This document shows, one piece after another, positions 11,450-19,989 of a stretch of DNA of 64,000 bases (position 1 is its first letter; every line of letters starts with the position of its first letter). The notes beneath the pieces were generated by a model. That model did no database searches and had not been told where the DNA came from. It was given only the letters and a program-made list of their open reading frames with translations. The stretch is from assembly GCF_002154725.1 (NCBI RefSeq), contig NZ_MTAW01000185.1, positions 30,640-94,639 of the forward strand, given 5' to 3'. A program made the translations under genes and the position numbers. Source of the DNA: Nostoc sp. 106C. GTDB taxonomy: Bacteria; Cyanobacteriota; Cyanobacteriia; Cyanobacteriales; Nostocaceae.

Positions 11450-12868
11450 TTAGTTATTAATTTCAACTACAACCTTTGCGTAGGTTAAGCCTGCAACTTT
11501 TGAGCTATCTTCTGGAGTCAGAGCAATTTTCACTTCTACAACTCTGGCATCAACATCTGCGGCTGGATCTGTATTCAGCACATCTTTTTTGCCAATTTTT
11601 CTACCAATTTCAGTAACTGTTCCCCTTAATTCGCTGGTAAAGGCTCCATTGTCACTACTAACAGTGGCATTTTGACCGAGACGCACTCTACCAATACTGT
11701 CTTCAGCTACTTCAGCGATGACGAACATTTGATCGGTTTGCCCAATTTCAGCAATTCCCATTTGATTGATGGCTTCTCCTGACTTGGTGTGAATTTTTAA
11801 AATCTCACCATTAATTGGGGCTAGAACATAGCTCAATTTGAGTTCTGCTTCCGCTTTTCTCACCATTGCGATCGCATTGCTGACTTGCGCTTGTGCCATT
11901 TGCACATCAGTGGGGCGAACTTCTAGAAGTCTGTTGAGTTTAGCTTTTTCTTCGTCGATTTGCCTTTGCAAAGTTGCTACTGTTTTATCGCGGTTAACTC
12001 TGGCTTCAATCAGCTGCTGTTGTAAAGTGGATAAGGTTTTGACTTGATTAGCTCTAGCTTCAGCAATTTGCTGTTTAATAGTTGCAATAGTCTGCTTGAG
12101 AGTAGCTTGACTTTCTACAACCTGTTGATTGCTAGTGATTGCGCTTAAGCGCCTTCTATCTCGCTCCTGTTGAGAAATTGCACCTTCTCTATACAACATG
12201 TCATAGCGTTGAGCATCGACTTGGGTATTACGCTGTTCAGCTTGTATTCGTGTCAGTGTGGCTCTTAAAGTATCTTTTTGTCCTCCCAGTTCCGCTTCTA
12301 AGCGATTAACCATTGCTTGTTGAGCGAGTTTTTCGCCACTTAGTTGGGCTGCGATTCGAGCGATGGTTGCTTGCTGTGCATCCCTTTCTCCACGTAACTG
12401 AGCTTCTAATCGAGCAATTACAGATGTTTGGGCTTGAATATCTCTTGGTGAGCCAGCTCTTACTTGTGCTAAATTGGCACGAGATTCTTGCAGTTTTGCT
12501 TTTGCTTCTTCTAGTGCAGCTGTTTGAGTATCGTGGTTATCCAAAATCGCAAGTACTTGACCTTGTTTTACCTTGTCGCCTTCTCTAATCAAGAGTTGTT
12601 GAACTCGCGACGACGCTTGCATCCCCGCCATTGGCGCAGACAACTTAATTACTTCTCCACGTGGTTCCAAATGCCCCACAGCAGTGATATTGTTGGTCAT
12701 TGGCCTAATGGGTACGGACGAAGCTAACTTTTTCAACTGCTCGACTTTGGCTGTACCTAAAACGCCGACAGCGATTACTATTGGTAGGGCTACAGCAATG
12801 CTCCACCAAACTTTAGGTTGATCAACTTGCTGCTCCCTTAACTGTGGCTTCTCAGTCACCCTTGACAT
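11450..12868 (-). CDS. devB: DevB-type membrane fusion protein (HlyD family)
   Basis: Periplasmic adaptor linking the DevCA inner-membrane complex to a TolC-like outer-membrane channel. The 472-residue protein has a cytoplasmic N-terminus, one membrane anchor (about 22-42), a lipoyl-like half-domain (around SAPMAGMQASSRVQQLLIREGDKV), a very long glutamine- and alanine-rich alpha-helical hairpin (about 115-340), the second lipoyl half (SYVLAPINGEI) and a C-terminal beta-barrel domain. First gene of devBCA; 231 bp separate it from devC. The 5' region is about 1.36 kb long and contains a candidate NtcA box. Confidence 0.9.
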   Translation of the reverse strand: MSRVTEKPQLREQQVDQPKVWWSIAVALPIVIAVGVLGTAKVEQLKKLASSVPIRPMTNNITAVGHLEPRGEVIKLSAPMAGMQASSRVQQLLIREGDKVKQGQVLAILDNHDTQTAALEEAKAKLQESRANLAQVRAGSPRDIQAQTSVIARLEAQLRGERDAQQATIARIAAQLSGEKLAQQAMVNRLEAELGGQKDTLRATLTRIQAEQRNTQVDAQRYDMLYREGAISQQERDRRRLSAITSNQQVVESQATLKQTIATIKQQIAEARANQVKTLSTLQQQLIEARVNRDKTVATLQRQIDEEKAKLNRLLEVRPTDVQMAQAQVSNAIAMVRKAEAELKLSYVLAPINGEILKIHTKSGEAINQMGIAEIGQTDQMFVIAEVAEDSIGRVRLGQNATVSSDNGAFTSELRGTVTEIGRKIGKKDVLNTDPAADVDARVVEVKIALTPEDSSKVAGLTYAKVVVEINN

Positions 12869-13110
12869 GATATATTGCCCATTTATCTGAGTTGTGCTGA
12901 TTGAAAAAAGCGACTTATGCGCAGTTTGACTAGTGTTAAAAGGCAGAATTTAGTAGGCAGAAAGAAAGCTTATATAGACAGTTTTTTAGAGTTTTCAACT
13001 GGATAGTAGTTTTTGCCTTGCTGCACTAGTCAAACAGAGTTTTTAGTAAACAGCCAGCTTCTCATACAGTTATTAGTGAACTGAATTAAGTATGAGAGGA
13101 TGACAATTGC

Positions 13111-13124
13111 GTAGACACTTTTAC
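13111..13124 (-). promoter_or_regulatory. Candidate NtcA-binding site upstream of devB
   Basis: GTAGACACTTTTAC fits the NtcA palindrome GTA-N8-TAC exactly, and also keeps purine/pyrimidine character typical of weak sites. It lies 243 bp before the devB start on the transcribed side. On the minus strand, AT-rich hexamers that could serve as a -10 box lie 18-23 bases downstream (TACTTA or TAATTC), neither a perfect TAN3T. devBCA of Anabaena is known to be transcribed from a distant, nitrogen-controlled promoter, which supports the idea. A GTA-N8-TAC match is expected by chance about once per 4 kb. Confidence 0.4.
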
Positions 13125-13245
13125 GGCAGATGTCTTTGACATAGCCTGTGATGGTGAAAGCGTATTGTAAGTGCAAAAATTTTTAGTTTTTAGTAGTTTT
13201 ACTCCACTAGATAGATGCTTTAATCAACTGAAGTGATGCCGTGGA

Positions 13246-13439
13246 GCTTATACCATTTCACAAAAAATATGATGTGGATGTAGGTTGGGTTGAGGAACGA
13301 AACCCAACACTTCAAAGTTTTGTAATTGTTGGGTTTCACTGAGTTCAAACGCCACTTCACTCAAGTCGGGAAACCCGCCCACGTGAGTGGCTCCCCAACC
13401 TACGCATCTGTCTCATTTTTTCCTGGAATTGGTATTAGC
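13246..13439. mobile_element. Miniature inverted-repeat element (MITE-like), about 194 bp
   Basis: The ends are imperfect inverted repeats of about 25 bp: GCTTATACCATTTCACAAAA on the left and, on the complementary strand, GCTAATACCAATTCCAGGAA on the right. The interior contains nested palindromes built on TAGGTTGGGTTGAGGAACG and its complement CAACCTACG, a sequence often seen dispersed in cyanobacterial genomes, plus the 23-bp CGGGAAACCCGCC module. It encodes nothing. Similar ends bound 38301-38419 and perhaps 6989-7340. Confidence 0.7.
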
Positions 13440-14227
13440 AAAGGTAACATTATCGACATCAATCTTATGAAGGTGAAGTCTCGTAAAAATGTTGCCTTTG
13501 CACTTACAAACTTTTTGCTGGTGATGATGCTAGCAAAAGAACTTTGTTGATTGAATGAATATTTCTAGCTGCACCTAACTGTGGGTAGTCTGAAAGAGTT
13601 GATTACCTTGAAATTAACAACGGCAAATATCGCAAACTAGAATCTGCCAGTTGTCTATAACATAAACAAGTTTTTTGGGGTTCAAGGTTACATCTGCTCA
13701 GAAATAATTCCACAGATTGATGGCAGGGACTGTATTTAGTTACAAAAGTAAAAGAGAATATGAAATTCAGCTGTTTGCATTGGTGAACCCAATTTAGTTA
13801 CGAAAGTGAGTTGACTTTCAGTGAAACATCGATCAACTAAAAAATATCTATCAAACAGAGAAGTCCTAACATCTCTTTTTCCTTAACTTTCTGGTTAACT
13901 TATAAGCAGAGTTTTTGACTTATATCCATATCCACAAGACAACCAAGTGTCTTTAGATATCCACTCCAAAGACTTAGCCTCTCTGCTGGTTTTGACTCAC
14001 TCCATCAAACTTTGGTTAAATGAATTCTACATTCATCAGTTTCTGGAAAACGTAACAGAACCTACAGATGAGAATATGCGCAGGAAAGGGAGAAAAACAC
14101 AGAAGTCTAAGCGCCGACTTTCAGCGCTCAGAACTTTGGAGGGATAAGGGCGAATTTTTGAAAAAGTCTCTGTTTGTCTTTGCTATCTTCCCCGTCTGAA
14201 AAAACTTTCTCTGTATGTCAGTAGAGA

Positions 14228-14965
14228 TTAATCTGGAAGATCAAACAAAACTGTGGTCATATAATTTTCTGCCCAAACTGGGCCGAAAGCTTTTTCGAGT
14301 ACGCGACGGGTTTTGTCATTTTGCTGCTGTTGGGTGCAATAGTTGCGTTGTCCAGCCAGAATTTGCGGCACTCGTTCCGGTGAAACGGGACTAGAGGCGA
14401 TCGCTTGCTGATAATGAACTGTTAAAAATTCCTGTACGCGGGAGAGAAACAGCGTTTCTTCTTCTGGAGAACTGGGGCGAATAAAGATGCAAAAATCAGA
14501 AAAGATATGTCCCCATTCTGGCAATTCACGAGGTTGGGAGAAGTTTACCCCTTTTAAAGCTGACAGCGCCGAAGTATAAGATTCGGGTAAGGTGCGATCT
14601 AAACTCACAGGTGAAAGATCTGCGATCGCCGCGCTAATTTGACCCCTACCGCCCACTAAATCGCAACCAAACATCGGTAGGTTATATTCTGGGCGAGGAA
14701 ACATGACGCAATGCAAAATATCTAGCATATTTCCCACCTTTGCCAGTTCTAAGTGCATTTTGCGGAACTGGGGTGTCTGATAGCAGCGGTTTTCAATGGT
14801 CAGTTTTTCACCCTCAAGTCTGCCTTCCACATACCCCAATTCCGCAGGTAAATTGTAAGGCGACAAATCCAAATGCTGATGCCAAGCTGTCTCAATACAA
14901 TCAGCCAGCTGACGAATTAGAGGATGTTGTTGCTCACGCAGTGAGGGAGTAGAAGTAAATGACAT
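14228..14965 (-). CDS. pcyA: Phycocyanobilin:ferredoxin oxidoreductase PcyA
   Basis: PcyA reduces biliverdin IX-alpha by four electrons from ferredoxin to phycocyanobilin, the chromophore of phycobiliproteins and phytochromes. The 245-residue protein has the expected length and the catalytic set known from Synechocystis PcyA (Glu76, His88, Asp105) at equivalent positions Glu73, His85 and Asp102, in the segments [20 protein letters not shown] and [20 protein letters not shown]. The C-terminus [13 protein letters not shown] is also typical. It is divergent from the small gene at 15151. Confidence 0.97.
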   Translation of the reverse strand: MSFTSTPSLREQQHPLIRQLADCIETAWHQHLDLSPYNLPAELGYVEGRLEGEKLTIENRCYQTPQFRKMHLELAKVGNMLDILHCVMFPRPEYNLPMFGCDLVGGRGQISAAIADLSPVSLDRTLPESYTSALSALKGVNFSQPRELPEWGHIFSDFCIFIRPSSPEEETLFLSRVQEFLTVHYQQAIASSPVSPERVPQILAGQRNYCTQQQQNDKTRRVLEKAFGPVWAENYMTTVLFDLPD

Positions 14966-15150
14966 ATTGTAGCTGGGGAATATGGTCTAGTTGCCAGTCT
15001 ACAACTAGCCGCGCCCTAGCTGTTCTAGGTTGCAACATAAGCAAACACTTACACCCATCCAACGTAAAGTTATAAAACGGTTGCTTTTCAACAGTATTAT
15101 TTATTTTGTATCCTTAGTTACAGAATAAATTTGATATTAGTCCATTAGCT

Positions 15151-15405
15151 ATGAAACTAGATTCTGAAAGACCAGATTTTGCAGTGCAACTCAGAAGGCG
15201 GAATCTGGATATTACCAGCAAGTCTTACGCCCAAGAGCCATCACAGAAGTTTGCCGCTTCTACCTGGGTGAAACTGTTGCAACTTCCTAATCCTTTTAGT
15301 TTTGAGGAAGCACTGTTATTGTGTCAGGTTGCGGAAGACGAGTGGCTAGCTTGGATTCCAGATCATGGAGAAGCAGTACTGCATACTAGGCAGTTTAGTT
15401 ATTAA
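15151..15405 (+). CDS. Small conserved hypothetical protein (84 aa)
   Basis: An 84-residue soluble protein with no recognised domain. The N-terminal third is basic and polar (SERPDFAVQLRRRNLDIT); the C-terminal half is acidic and aromatic, with FSFEEALLLCQVAEDEWLAW followed by IPDHGEAVLH. The composition and the clean ATG make it look like a true gene. It starts 185 bp from divergent pcyA and ends 14 bp from convergent maf, so it occupies the slot fully. Function unknown. Confidence 0.65.
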   Translation: MKLDSERPDFAVQLRRRNLDITSKSYAQEPSQKFAASTWVKLLQLPNPFSFEEALLLCQVAEDEWLAWIPDHGEAVLHTRQFSY

Positions 15406-15419
15406 CCATTGACTTTTGA

Positions 15420-16013
15420 CTAAGGCCAAAAATCAACGACGTTGTATCCTAGTTCTGCTAGCATGTGGCGCAGCAAAGGTAAACTTAGACCAATAACGTT
15501 GCTGTGACAACCTGCAATTTTTTCTACAAATAAACTACCAAAACCTTCAAGCGCAAAAGCACCAGCACATTTGAGAGGTTCACCTGTAGCCACATAAGCT
15601 TGAATGTCGCGATCGCTCATTTGGGCAAAGTAAACCCTAGTCACCTGACACTTCACCACACTGCGGTTTTGCGCCAGGTCAATCAAGGTATGGCCTGTGT
15701 AAAGGTCGCCAAATTTACCTTGCATAATCTGCCAACGGGCGATCGCTTCTTGAGCGTTGGCAGGTTTACCGTGAATCTCACCATTAACAGCCAAAACTGA
15801 ATCGCAACCCATAATCAAAGCTGATTCAAACTGCGGAACTACAGTTTCCGCTTTGCGCTGCGAAAGAGTTTGCACCAATTGACTAGGATCGTTTAATTGG
15901 ATTTGCGATTCATCAAAATCGCTAGGGCAAACTATTGGTTCAATGCCAACAGTTTGTAGTAAGCGGCGTCGCGCTGGTGAAGCAGAAGCAAGTACAAACG
16001 GTGGAATAACCAT
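15420..16013 (-). CDS. maf: Maf/YceF family nucleoside-triphosphate pyrophosphatase
   Basis: Maf proteins hydrolyse dTTP/UTP or modified nucleotides to monophosphates and influence septation. The 197-residue product has the N-terminal signature [12 protein letters not shown] (8-19), the motif FDES (33-36), the catalytic Asp71 in GCDSVL, GKP at 82-84, GHTLIDL, and the segment [20 protein letters not shown]. These indicate a complete enzyme; which nucleotide it prefers cannot be read here. It precedes nothing on the same transcript except possibly none, since the PsbP-like gene upstream ends in a 73-bp gap. Confidence 0.93.
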   Translation of the reverse strand: MVIPPFVLASASPARRRLLQTVGIEPIVCPSDFDESQIQLNDPSQLVQTLSQRKAETVVPQFESALIMGCDSVLAVNGEIHGKPANAQEAIARWQIMQGKFGDLYTGHTLIDLAQNRSVVKCQVTRVYFAQMSDRDIQAYVATGEPLKCAGAFALEGFGSLFVEKIAGCHSNVIGLSLPLLRHMLAELGYNVVDFWP

Positions 16014-16086
16014 ATCAAAGTAGAAAAAGAGGGGGAAAGAGGAATTAAAAATTAACTATTAATCTTTACCCATTCCCCATTATCAA

Positions 16087-16632
16087 TTAATAAACTAAAA
16101 ATGAATTTACAACCTCTTCCATAGCAGGTTTAACTTTCTGCCAACGTCTTTCTGGAATTGAGGCATTAAAAGTAAAAAGTTTACCACGGCTGACGGCGAC
16201 GCTAGCGATATTGTGTCGCTGTTGCTGATTGGGTAGTTTAACCGCATACTCTAGGATGTAGTATGTCTTACCATCAGATTCCCGTTCAAAAGCATTGACT
16301 AATTCAGCTGAACGACCTGAGTCAGGGGGAGCCAGAGCGGCCTTACCCAACTTATATCCTACTTCTGTTGGTGTCCCCAGTTTTGCCAAAGTTTCACCTT
16401 CTGGAACAGGACTAATTACTACTGAGACATTTTCACTGATTTCAATCAAATCATGAAACACTACATCAGGACCGTTGGCAACTTTAACTTGCAACCAGCC
16501 GTTAGGATATGAGAACTCATAGCCATTAGTAGTGTTTACAAAGCTTTTGAGTCCCGCCGCAGCTGCTACACCAGGGTTACTTAGGCTAAAGCTCAATACC
16601 AATAGCAACATGAATGCAATTCGTTTCCACAT
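16087..16632 (-). CDS. PsbP-like photosystem II protein (CyanoP type)
   Basis: A 181-residue secreted protein. Residues 1-26 are a signal peptide (basic MWKR, a Leu-rich core, and a VAAAAG cleavage region). The rest is a PsbP domain: TTNGYEFSYPNGWLQV, PDVVFHDLIEISENVSVVISPV, a PTEVGYKLGK helix and the FNASIPERRWQKVKPAMEEVVNSF tail. CyanoP acts in the thylakoid lumen, probably in early photosystem II assembly. The Synechocystis form is a lipoprotein, but this protein contains no cysteine at all, so it cannot be lipidated at a lipobox. It is 73 bp upstream of maf on the same strand and could be cotranscribed. Confidence 0.88.
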   Translation of the reverse strand: MWKRIAFMLLLVLSFSLSNPGVAAAAGLKSFVNTTNGYEFSYPNGWLQVKVANGPDVVFHDLIEISENVSVVISPVPEGETLAKLGTPTEVGYKLGKAALAPPDSGRSAELVNAFERESDGKTYYILEYAVKLPNQQQRHNIASVAVSRGKLFTFNASIPERRWQKVKPAMEEVVNSFLVY

Positions 16633-16736
16633 TTTTATAAATTCCTTTGGACTGGAAGCAAAACAAGGCAGGCACAGTTTCTCATTGTCCCATCAACAGG
16701 GACGCTATTAAATAACTAAAGTTAATCAACGAATTT

Positions 16737-17360
16737 ATGTTGATCAGTAATGAATTGCGCTGGTTTTATCCTGGCAAGTTCCCAGACAATATTCAAGTTT
16801 GGTTTTGTGCAAATTGTCTGATTGACCCATTAAAATCACCAGAAGCACGGGAAGATGTTTATCTCTACTCGCCAGGATGTGATTATCTGGGAATCAAACT
16901 ACGACAGGGAAGGCTAGAAGTTAAATGGCGCCAAGCAGAACTAGATGTAATGGATTTTGGAGAATTAGTCACTGGTAAAGCAGAAAAATGGGGCAAATGG
17001 CTGTGTGAAGATTCCCAAGATGAAAGTTTTCAGCCTGCAATAGTTTTAGGTAATCCCTCATGGATAACTGTGCAGAAAGTTCGCTATTCGCAGCTTTTTC
17101 AAGTTTTCGCTGATTTTTCCGTACAAGCCGTTGCAGCTAACGAACCTATCGATAACGGTTGTAGTGTAGAAATCACTAATTTGGCAGTTCACGACAATGC
17201 TTGGTGGAGTCTGGCTTTTGAAGCGTTTGGCGAAGATAAACGTCGCAAGGAAAATCTAAAAGCTACAGCCAATTGGGTATTCCATACTTATCGCAATTCC
17301 CCATTAGCGATCGCAGATTCTTGCGGTTACCCCCATTGGCTAGGGCTGATTTATCACTGA
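16737..17360 (+). CDS. Conserved cyanobacterial protein of unknown function (207 aa)
   Basis: Soluble 207-residue protein rich in Trp (about ten residues). Alternating polar and hydrophobic stretches (VYLYSPGCDYLGIKLRQG, LEVKWRQAEL, VEITNLAVHDNAWWSLAFEAFG) suggest a largely beta-stranded fold, faintly reminiscent of CYTH/TTM-like barrels that bind charged ligands, but the ExExK motif is absent and I would not assign that family. Start ATG 16737; the gene is divergent from the PsbP-like gene with 104 bp between. Confidence 0.7.
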   Translation: MLISNELRWFYPGKFPDNIQVWFCANCLIDPLKSPEAREDVYLYSPGCDYLGIKLRQGRLEVKWRQAELDVMDFGELVTGKAEKWGKWLCEDSQDESFQPAIVLGNPSWITVQKVRYSQLFQVFADFSVQAVAANEPIDNGCSVEITNLAVHDNAWWSLAFEAFGEDKRRKENLKATANWVFHTYRNSPLAIADSCGYPHWLGLIYH

Positions 17361-17536
17361 TTGCTTACAGAAAAAAACTACCCAACAGGCTACTACTGTA
17401 TCTCACAATACTTAGCCAAGATTGAACATGATAGCTGATTCATCTAGATAGTTTAACTTTTATTTAAATTATCTATAAACAAAGTAAGTAAAATATTAGA
17501 CCAGCTTTGTCTACAGAGAAATTTAGGAGAATACAG

Positions 17537-18535
17537 ATGCCATTGAAAAATTATGGGGTTCTAAAATGCCAAGTGGTAGATCGCAAGCTTGGTGAAGGCT
17601 CATCTCCCCATTATCAAGTTCTGGTAACTGACGATAAGAAGAATAAATATCGCATTGCCATCAATGTTAAATCACAAGAAAGTCCTTCCGAATTACTGTA
17701 CTTAATTGACGAAAACTTCTCTCACCCCATCACAAAGGAACTACAAGAGTTAAATTTTGGCTTTAATGAGTTGCCGAGTAAACCAGGAGGAGTCGCTTTA
17801 GACTACATTCGGGGGAATTTATTCGATCCAAAGCAGATGAAGCCATTGCCTTACAACGTTCCCGGACCAGACAACGACCTCAACGAGTTGCTGGAATTAT
17901 ACATTGGGCGGGCGATCGCTTCACCAGAAGCAGTACTCTATCCTTTTGGTGAAAGGTGGGGTCCAGAAGCAGATGTGAAGGACAAGTATTTTGGTTTTCT
18001 TCCTGGTAACGGTATTCATGACATCCACTTTAACCAGGGTAATGCCGGTCAATTCCAAAAAGATAATGGTGTTTGGCAAGATGGCGGACTGCTAATTCAT
18101 TATCCAGCGCGGAATCAATGGGTAGGAATCTTTTTAGCCTTCCAGTCCCAATCGTTCCATACCGATGACAATACTGGTAACAGAATAGATGAAATTACGC
18201 CAATTGCGGCAACAGCAGCAGTCCGCATTATTGCAGCTTTGGTAAATCCGGCTGGTGATGATGTTGGTAAAGAAACTGTGACTTTAATTAATACCTCACC
18301 CGATAAAGTTGATTTGAGTGGTTGGGCAATTGCCGATCGCCTCAAGCGCAAACAGCGCCTCAGTGGCACTATTAATCCAGGCGAGGTTATCAAAGTCCCT
18401 TTAGGTAAAGACGGTATTCAATTAGATAATAATGGCGGCATTATTACCCTACTTGATCACAAAGGAATCAAGATTGATGGTGTTTCCTATACCAAAGAAG
18501 ATTCCCGCAAGCAAGGTTGGACAATTGTGTTTTGA
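17537..18535 (+). CDS. DUF2278 family protein with C-terminal lamin-tail domain
   Basis: Residues 1 to about 215 match the DUF2278 family: MPLKNYGVLKCQVVDRK start, HYQVLVTDD, YRIAINVKSQ, a GVALDYIRG segment and the conserved DIHFNQGN and DGGLLIHYP motifs. Residues about 228-332 look like a lamin-tail (LTD) immunoglobulin fold: VTLINTSPDKVDLSGWAIAD, a GTINPGEVIKVPL strand and the GVSYTKEDSRKQGWTIVF end. No signal peptide is visible. Function is unknown; LTDs often sit on extracellular or nuclease-associated proteins. The start is ATG 17537, preceded by AGGAGA at 17525-17530; an upstream TTG (17507) is less likely. Confidence 0.8.
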   Translation: MPLKNYGVLKCQVVDRKLGEGSSPHYQVLVTDDKKNKYRIAINVKSQESPSELLYLIDENFSHPITKELQELNFGFNELPSKPGGVALDYIRGNLFDPKQMKPLPYNVPGPDNDLNELLELYIGRAIASPEAVLYPFGERWGPEADVKDKYFGFLPGNGIHDIHFNQGNAGQFQKDNGVWQDGGLLIHYPARNQWVGIFLAFQSQSFHTDDNTGNRIDEITPIAATAAVRIIAALVNPAGDDVGKETVTLINTSPDKVDLSGWAIADRLKRKQRLSGTINPGEVIKVPLGKDGIQLDNNGGIITLLDHKGIKIDGVSYTKEDSRKQGWTIVF

Positions 18536-18555
18536 TATTGGTCATTGCTCATTAG

Positions 18556-18590
18556 TCATTGGTCATTAGTTTTTGACTAATGACTAATGA
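18556..18590. terminator. Hairpin between two convergent genes
   Basis: TCATTGGTCATTAGT (18556-18570) pairs with ACTAATGACTAATGA (18576-18590) with one mismatch over 15 bp and a TTTTG loop. It is made of CATTAGT heptad-like repeats and fills the 62-bp space between the stop codons of the DUF2278 gene and the GAF-PP2C gene. Its position suggests a bidirectional terminator. Confidence 0.5.
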
Positions 18591-18597
18591 CGAAGAA

Positions 18598-19989
18598 CTA
18601 TTCAATTTGTAAAACTACTAATGTCATATCATCGGTGTTTTGTTTCTCATCACCGATGAATTGCTGCACTTGGTCAAACAGGTATTCTACAATCTCTTCT
18701 GGTCCATCACAATATCTACAAGCAGCACTGAAACAAGCAACAAAGTTTTCTTCGTCGAAGCGATCGCCACCCGCTGCTGCGGCATCAGTTAAGCCATCTG
18801 TATAGTAAATAACTGTATCCCCAGGTTCTAATTGTGCCTGGGCATCTTCATATTGACTATTAGCATCTAAACCAATTAGCATTCCCAGAGTGTCTAACCT
18901 GGTTACAGTTTTTGTTGCTGCGTGCCACCACAAAGGAGGGTTATGTGCAGCGTTACTGTAAGATAAAACTCGCGTTAAAGGATTATATTCTGAGTAAAAT
19001 AACGTCACAAAGCGGTGAGAATTTTCTAAATCCGCATACATGACTCGATTTAAGTTTTGCAAAATCTTTGAGGGAGAATTACCATGCAATACTTCTCCCC
19101 GTAACATTCCCCGCATCATCGTCATAATCAGACCGGCGGGAACACCTTTACCCATGACATCCCCAATCACTAAACCCAAAGTTCCAGTTTCTAAACCAGT
19201 TTTGGGGTTTAGCTGAATCTGATTTTGATTGGTGGGAATAAAGTCGTAGTAGTCTCCACCAACACGATTAGCAGGTTTACAGCGTGCAGCTAAGACCGCA
19301 CCTGGAACGATCGGACATTGACGTGGTAGAAGTCGCCGTTGAATTTCTGCACCAATTTCTAGTTCTTGATCTAGGCGTTCTTTTTTCCTCAGTTCGACTG
19401 CTAGTTCATCGTTTTCAATCGCTACTGCGGTTTGATCTGCTACTAACCGGACTAACTTTTGTCGAGTTTCTGTCCAGCTATATTCTGGATCGCGGCTTAA
19501 AACATACAGCCATCCGCGTTCTGTATGTTTTACCAAAATAGCCGTGCCAAAGATTTGCACATCTGGCCCCAAATAACGATGCATTTGATCGTCCAAAATC
19601 CCCGTGGCGGTTGCTAGAGGGGCAGTATTTGGCACAAGGGTGATTTGACTAGTAGCGGTTTCTAGGGCTTTACGAATATTCCGACGCTGACCACTATCTT
19701 GCCAGTGTAGTTGTTCTAATCTGACTTGACCGTTAGGTTTGTACAGAAATAGGGCGCTGCCGTCCCCATCTGTAACTCTGGTTGCCATCAGCGGAATCAA
19801 CTCCAAAAATTGATTCAAATTATTGAAGCTTCTAAGGGCAAATCCTAAAGAACTTAACAAATCCTGAATTTTGTTCTGTTCCCGGTGCAGCCTTGACACG
19901 AGTTCTTTCAGCGCTACGACTGGAGTTACATCAGTTGCAGCACTACTATTACTGTCAGTGGGTTGAGAGGGCAGTTGAGACACAAGCAC
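18598..19989 (-). CDS. GAF-domain PP2C (RsbU/SpoIIE-like) serine phosphatase
   Basis: A 463-residue signalling phosphatase. After a low-complexity N-terminus and a short coiled coil (about 28-45), a GAF domain spans about 50-200 (ending VRLVADQTAVAIENDELAVEL), followed by a linker helix and the SpoIIE-type PP2C domain (about 235-463) with GGDYYDF, LVIGDVMGKGVPAGLIMTMMRG, NRFV-type core, YTDGLTDA and DDMTLVVL. Metal-binding aspartates are present. Such enzymes dephosphorylate anti-sigma-antagonist proteins. No partner antagonist gene is adjacent. The start is GTG (19989, with another in-frame GTG at 19983), so the exact N-terminus is unsure. It lies downstream of ftsY after 1 kb of non-coding DNA. 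Confidence 0.88.
   Translation of the reverse strand: MLVSQLPSQPTDSNSSAATDVTPVVALKELVSRLHREQNKIQDLLSSLGFALRSFNNLNQFLELIPLMATRVTDGDGSALFLYKPNGQVRLEQLHWQDSGQRRNIRKALETATSQITLVPNTAPLATATGILDDQMHRYLGPDVQIFGTAILVKHTERGWLYVLSRDPEYSWTETRQKLVRLVADQTAVAIENDELAVELRKKERLDQELEIGAEIQRRLLPRQCPIVPGAVLAARCKPANRVGGDYYDFIPTNQNQIQLNPKTGLETGTLGLVIGDVMGKGVPAGLIMTMMRGMLRGEVLHGNSPSKILQNLNRVMYADLENSHRFVTLFYSEYNPLTRVLSYSNAAHNPPLWWHAATKTVTRLDTLGMLIGLDANSQYEDAQAQLEPGDTVIYYTDGLTDAAAAGGDRFDEENFVACFSAACRYCDGPEEIVEYLFDQVQQFIGDEKQNTDDMTLVVLQIE

Larger units (their letters stand above)
12869..14227. other. Long 5' region of devB and downstream of pcyA
   Basis: No gene supported in 1359 bp. It holds the candidate NtcA box (13111-13124), a miniature element (13246-13439) and AT-rich unassigned DNA from 13440 to 14227. 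Short open frames here, such as one starting with GTG at 13947 (66 codons), lack a good ribosome binding site and resemble no family I know. Confidence 0.55.

Noticed and set aside
13947..14147. 66-codon frame with GTG start
   Set aside because: No ribosome binding site, no recognised family, basic low-quality composition, and an AT-rich region.
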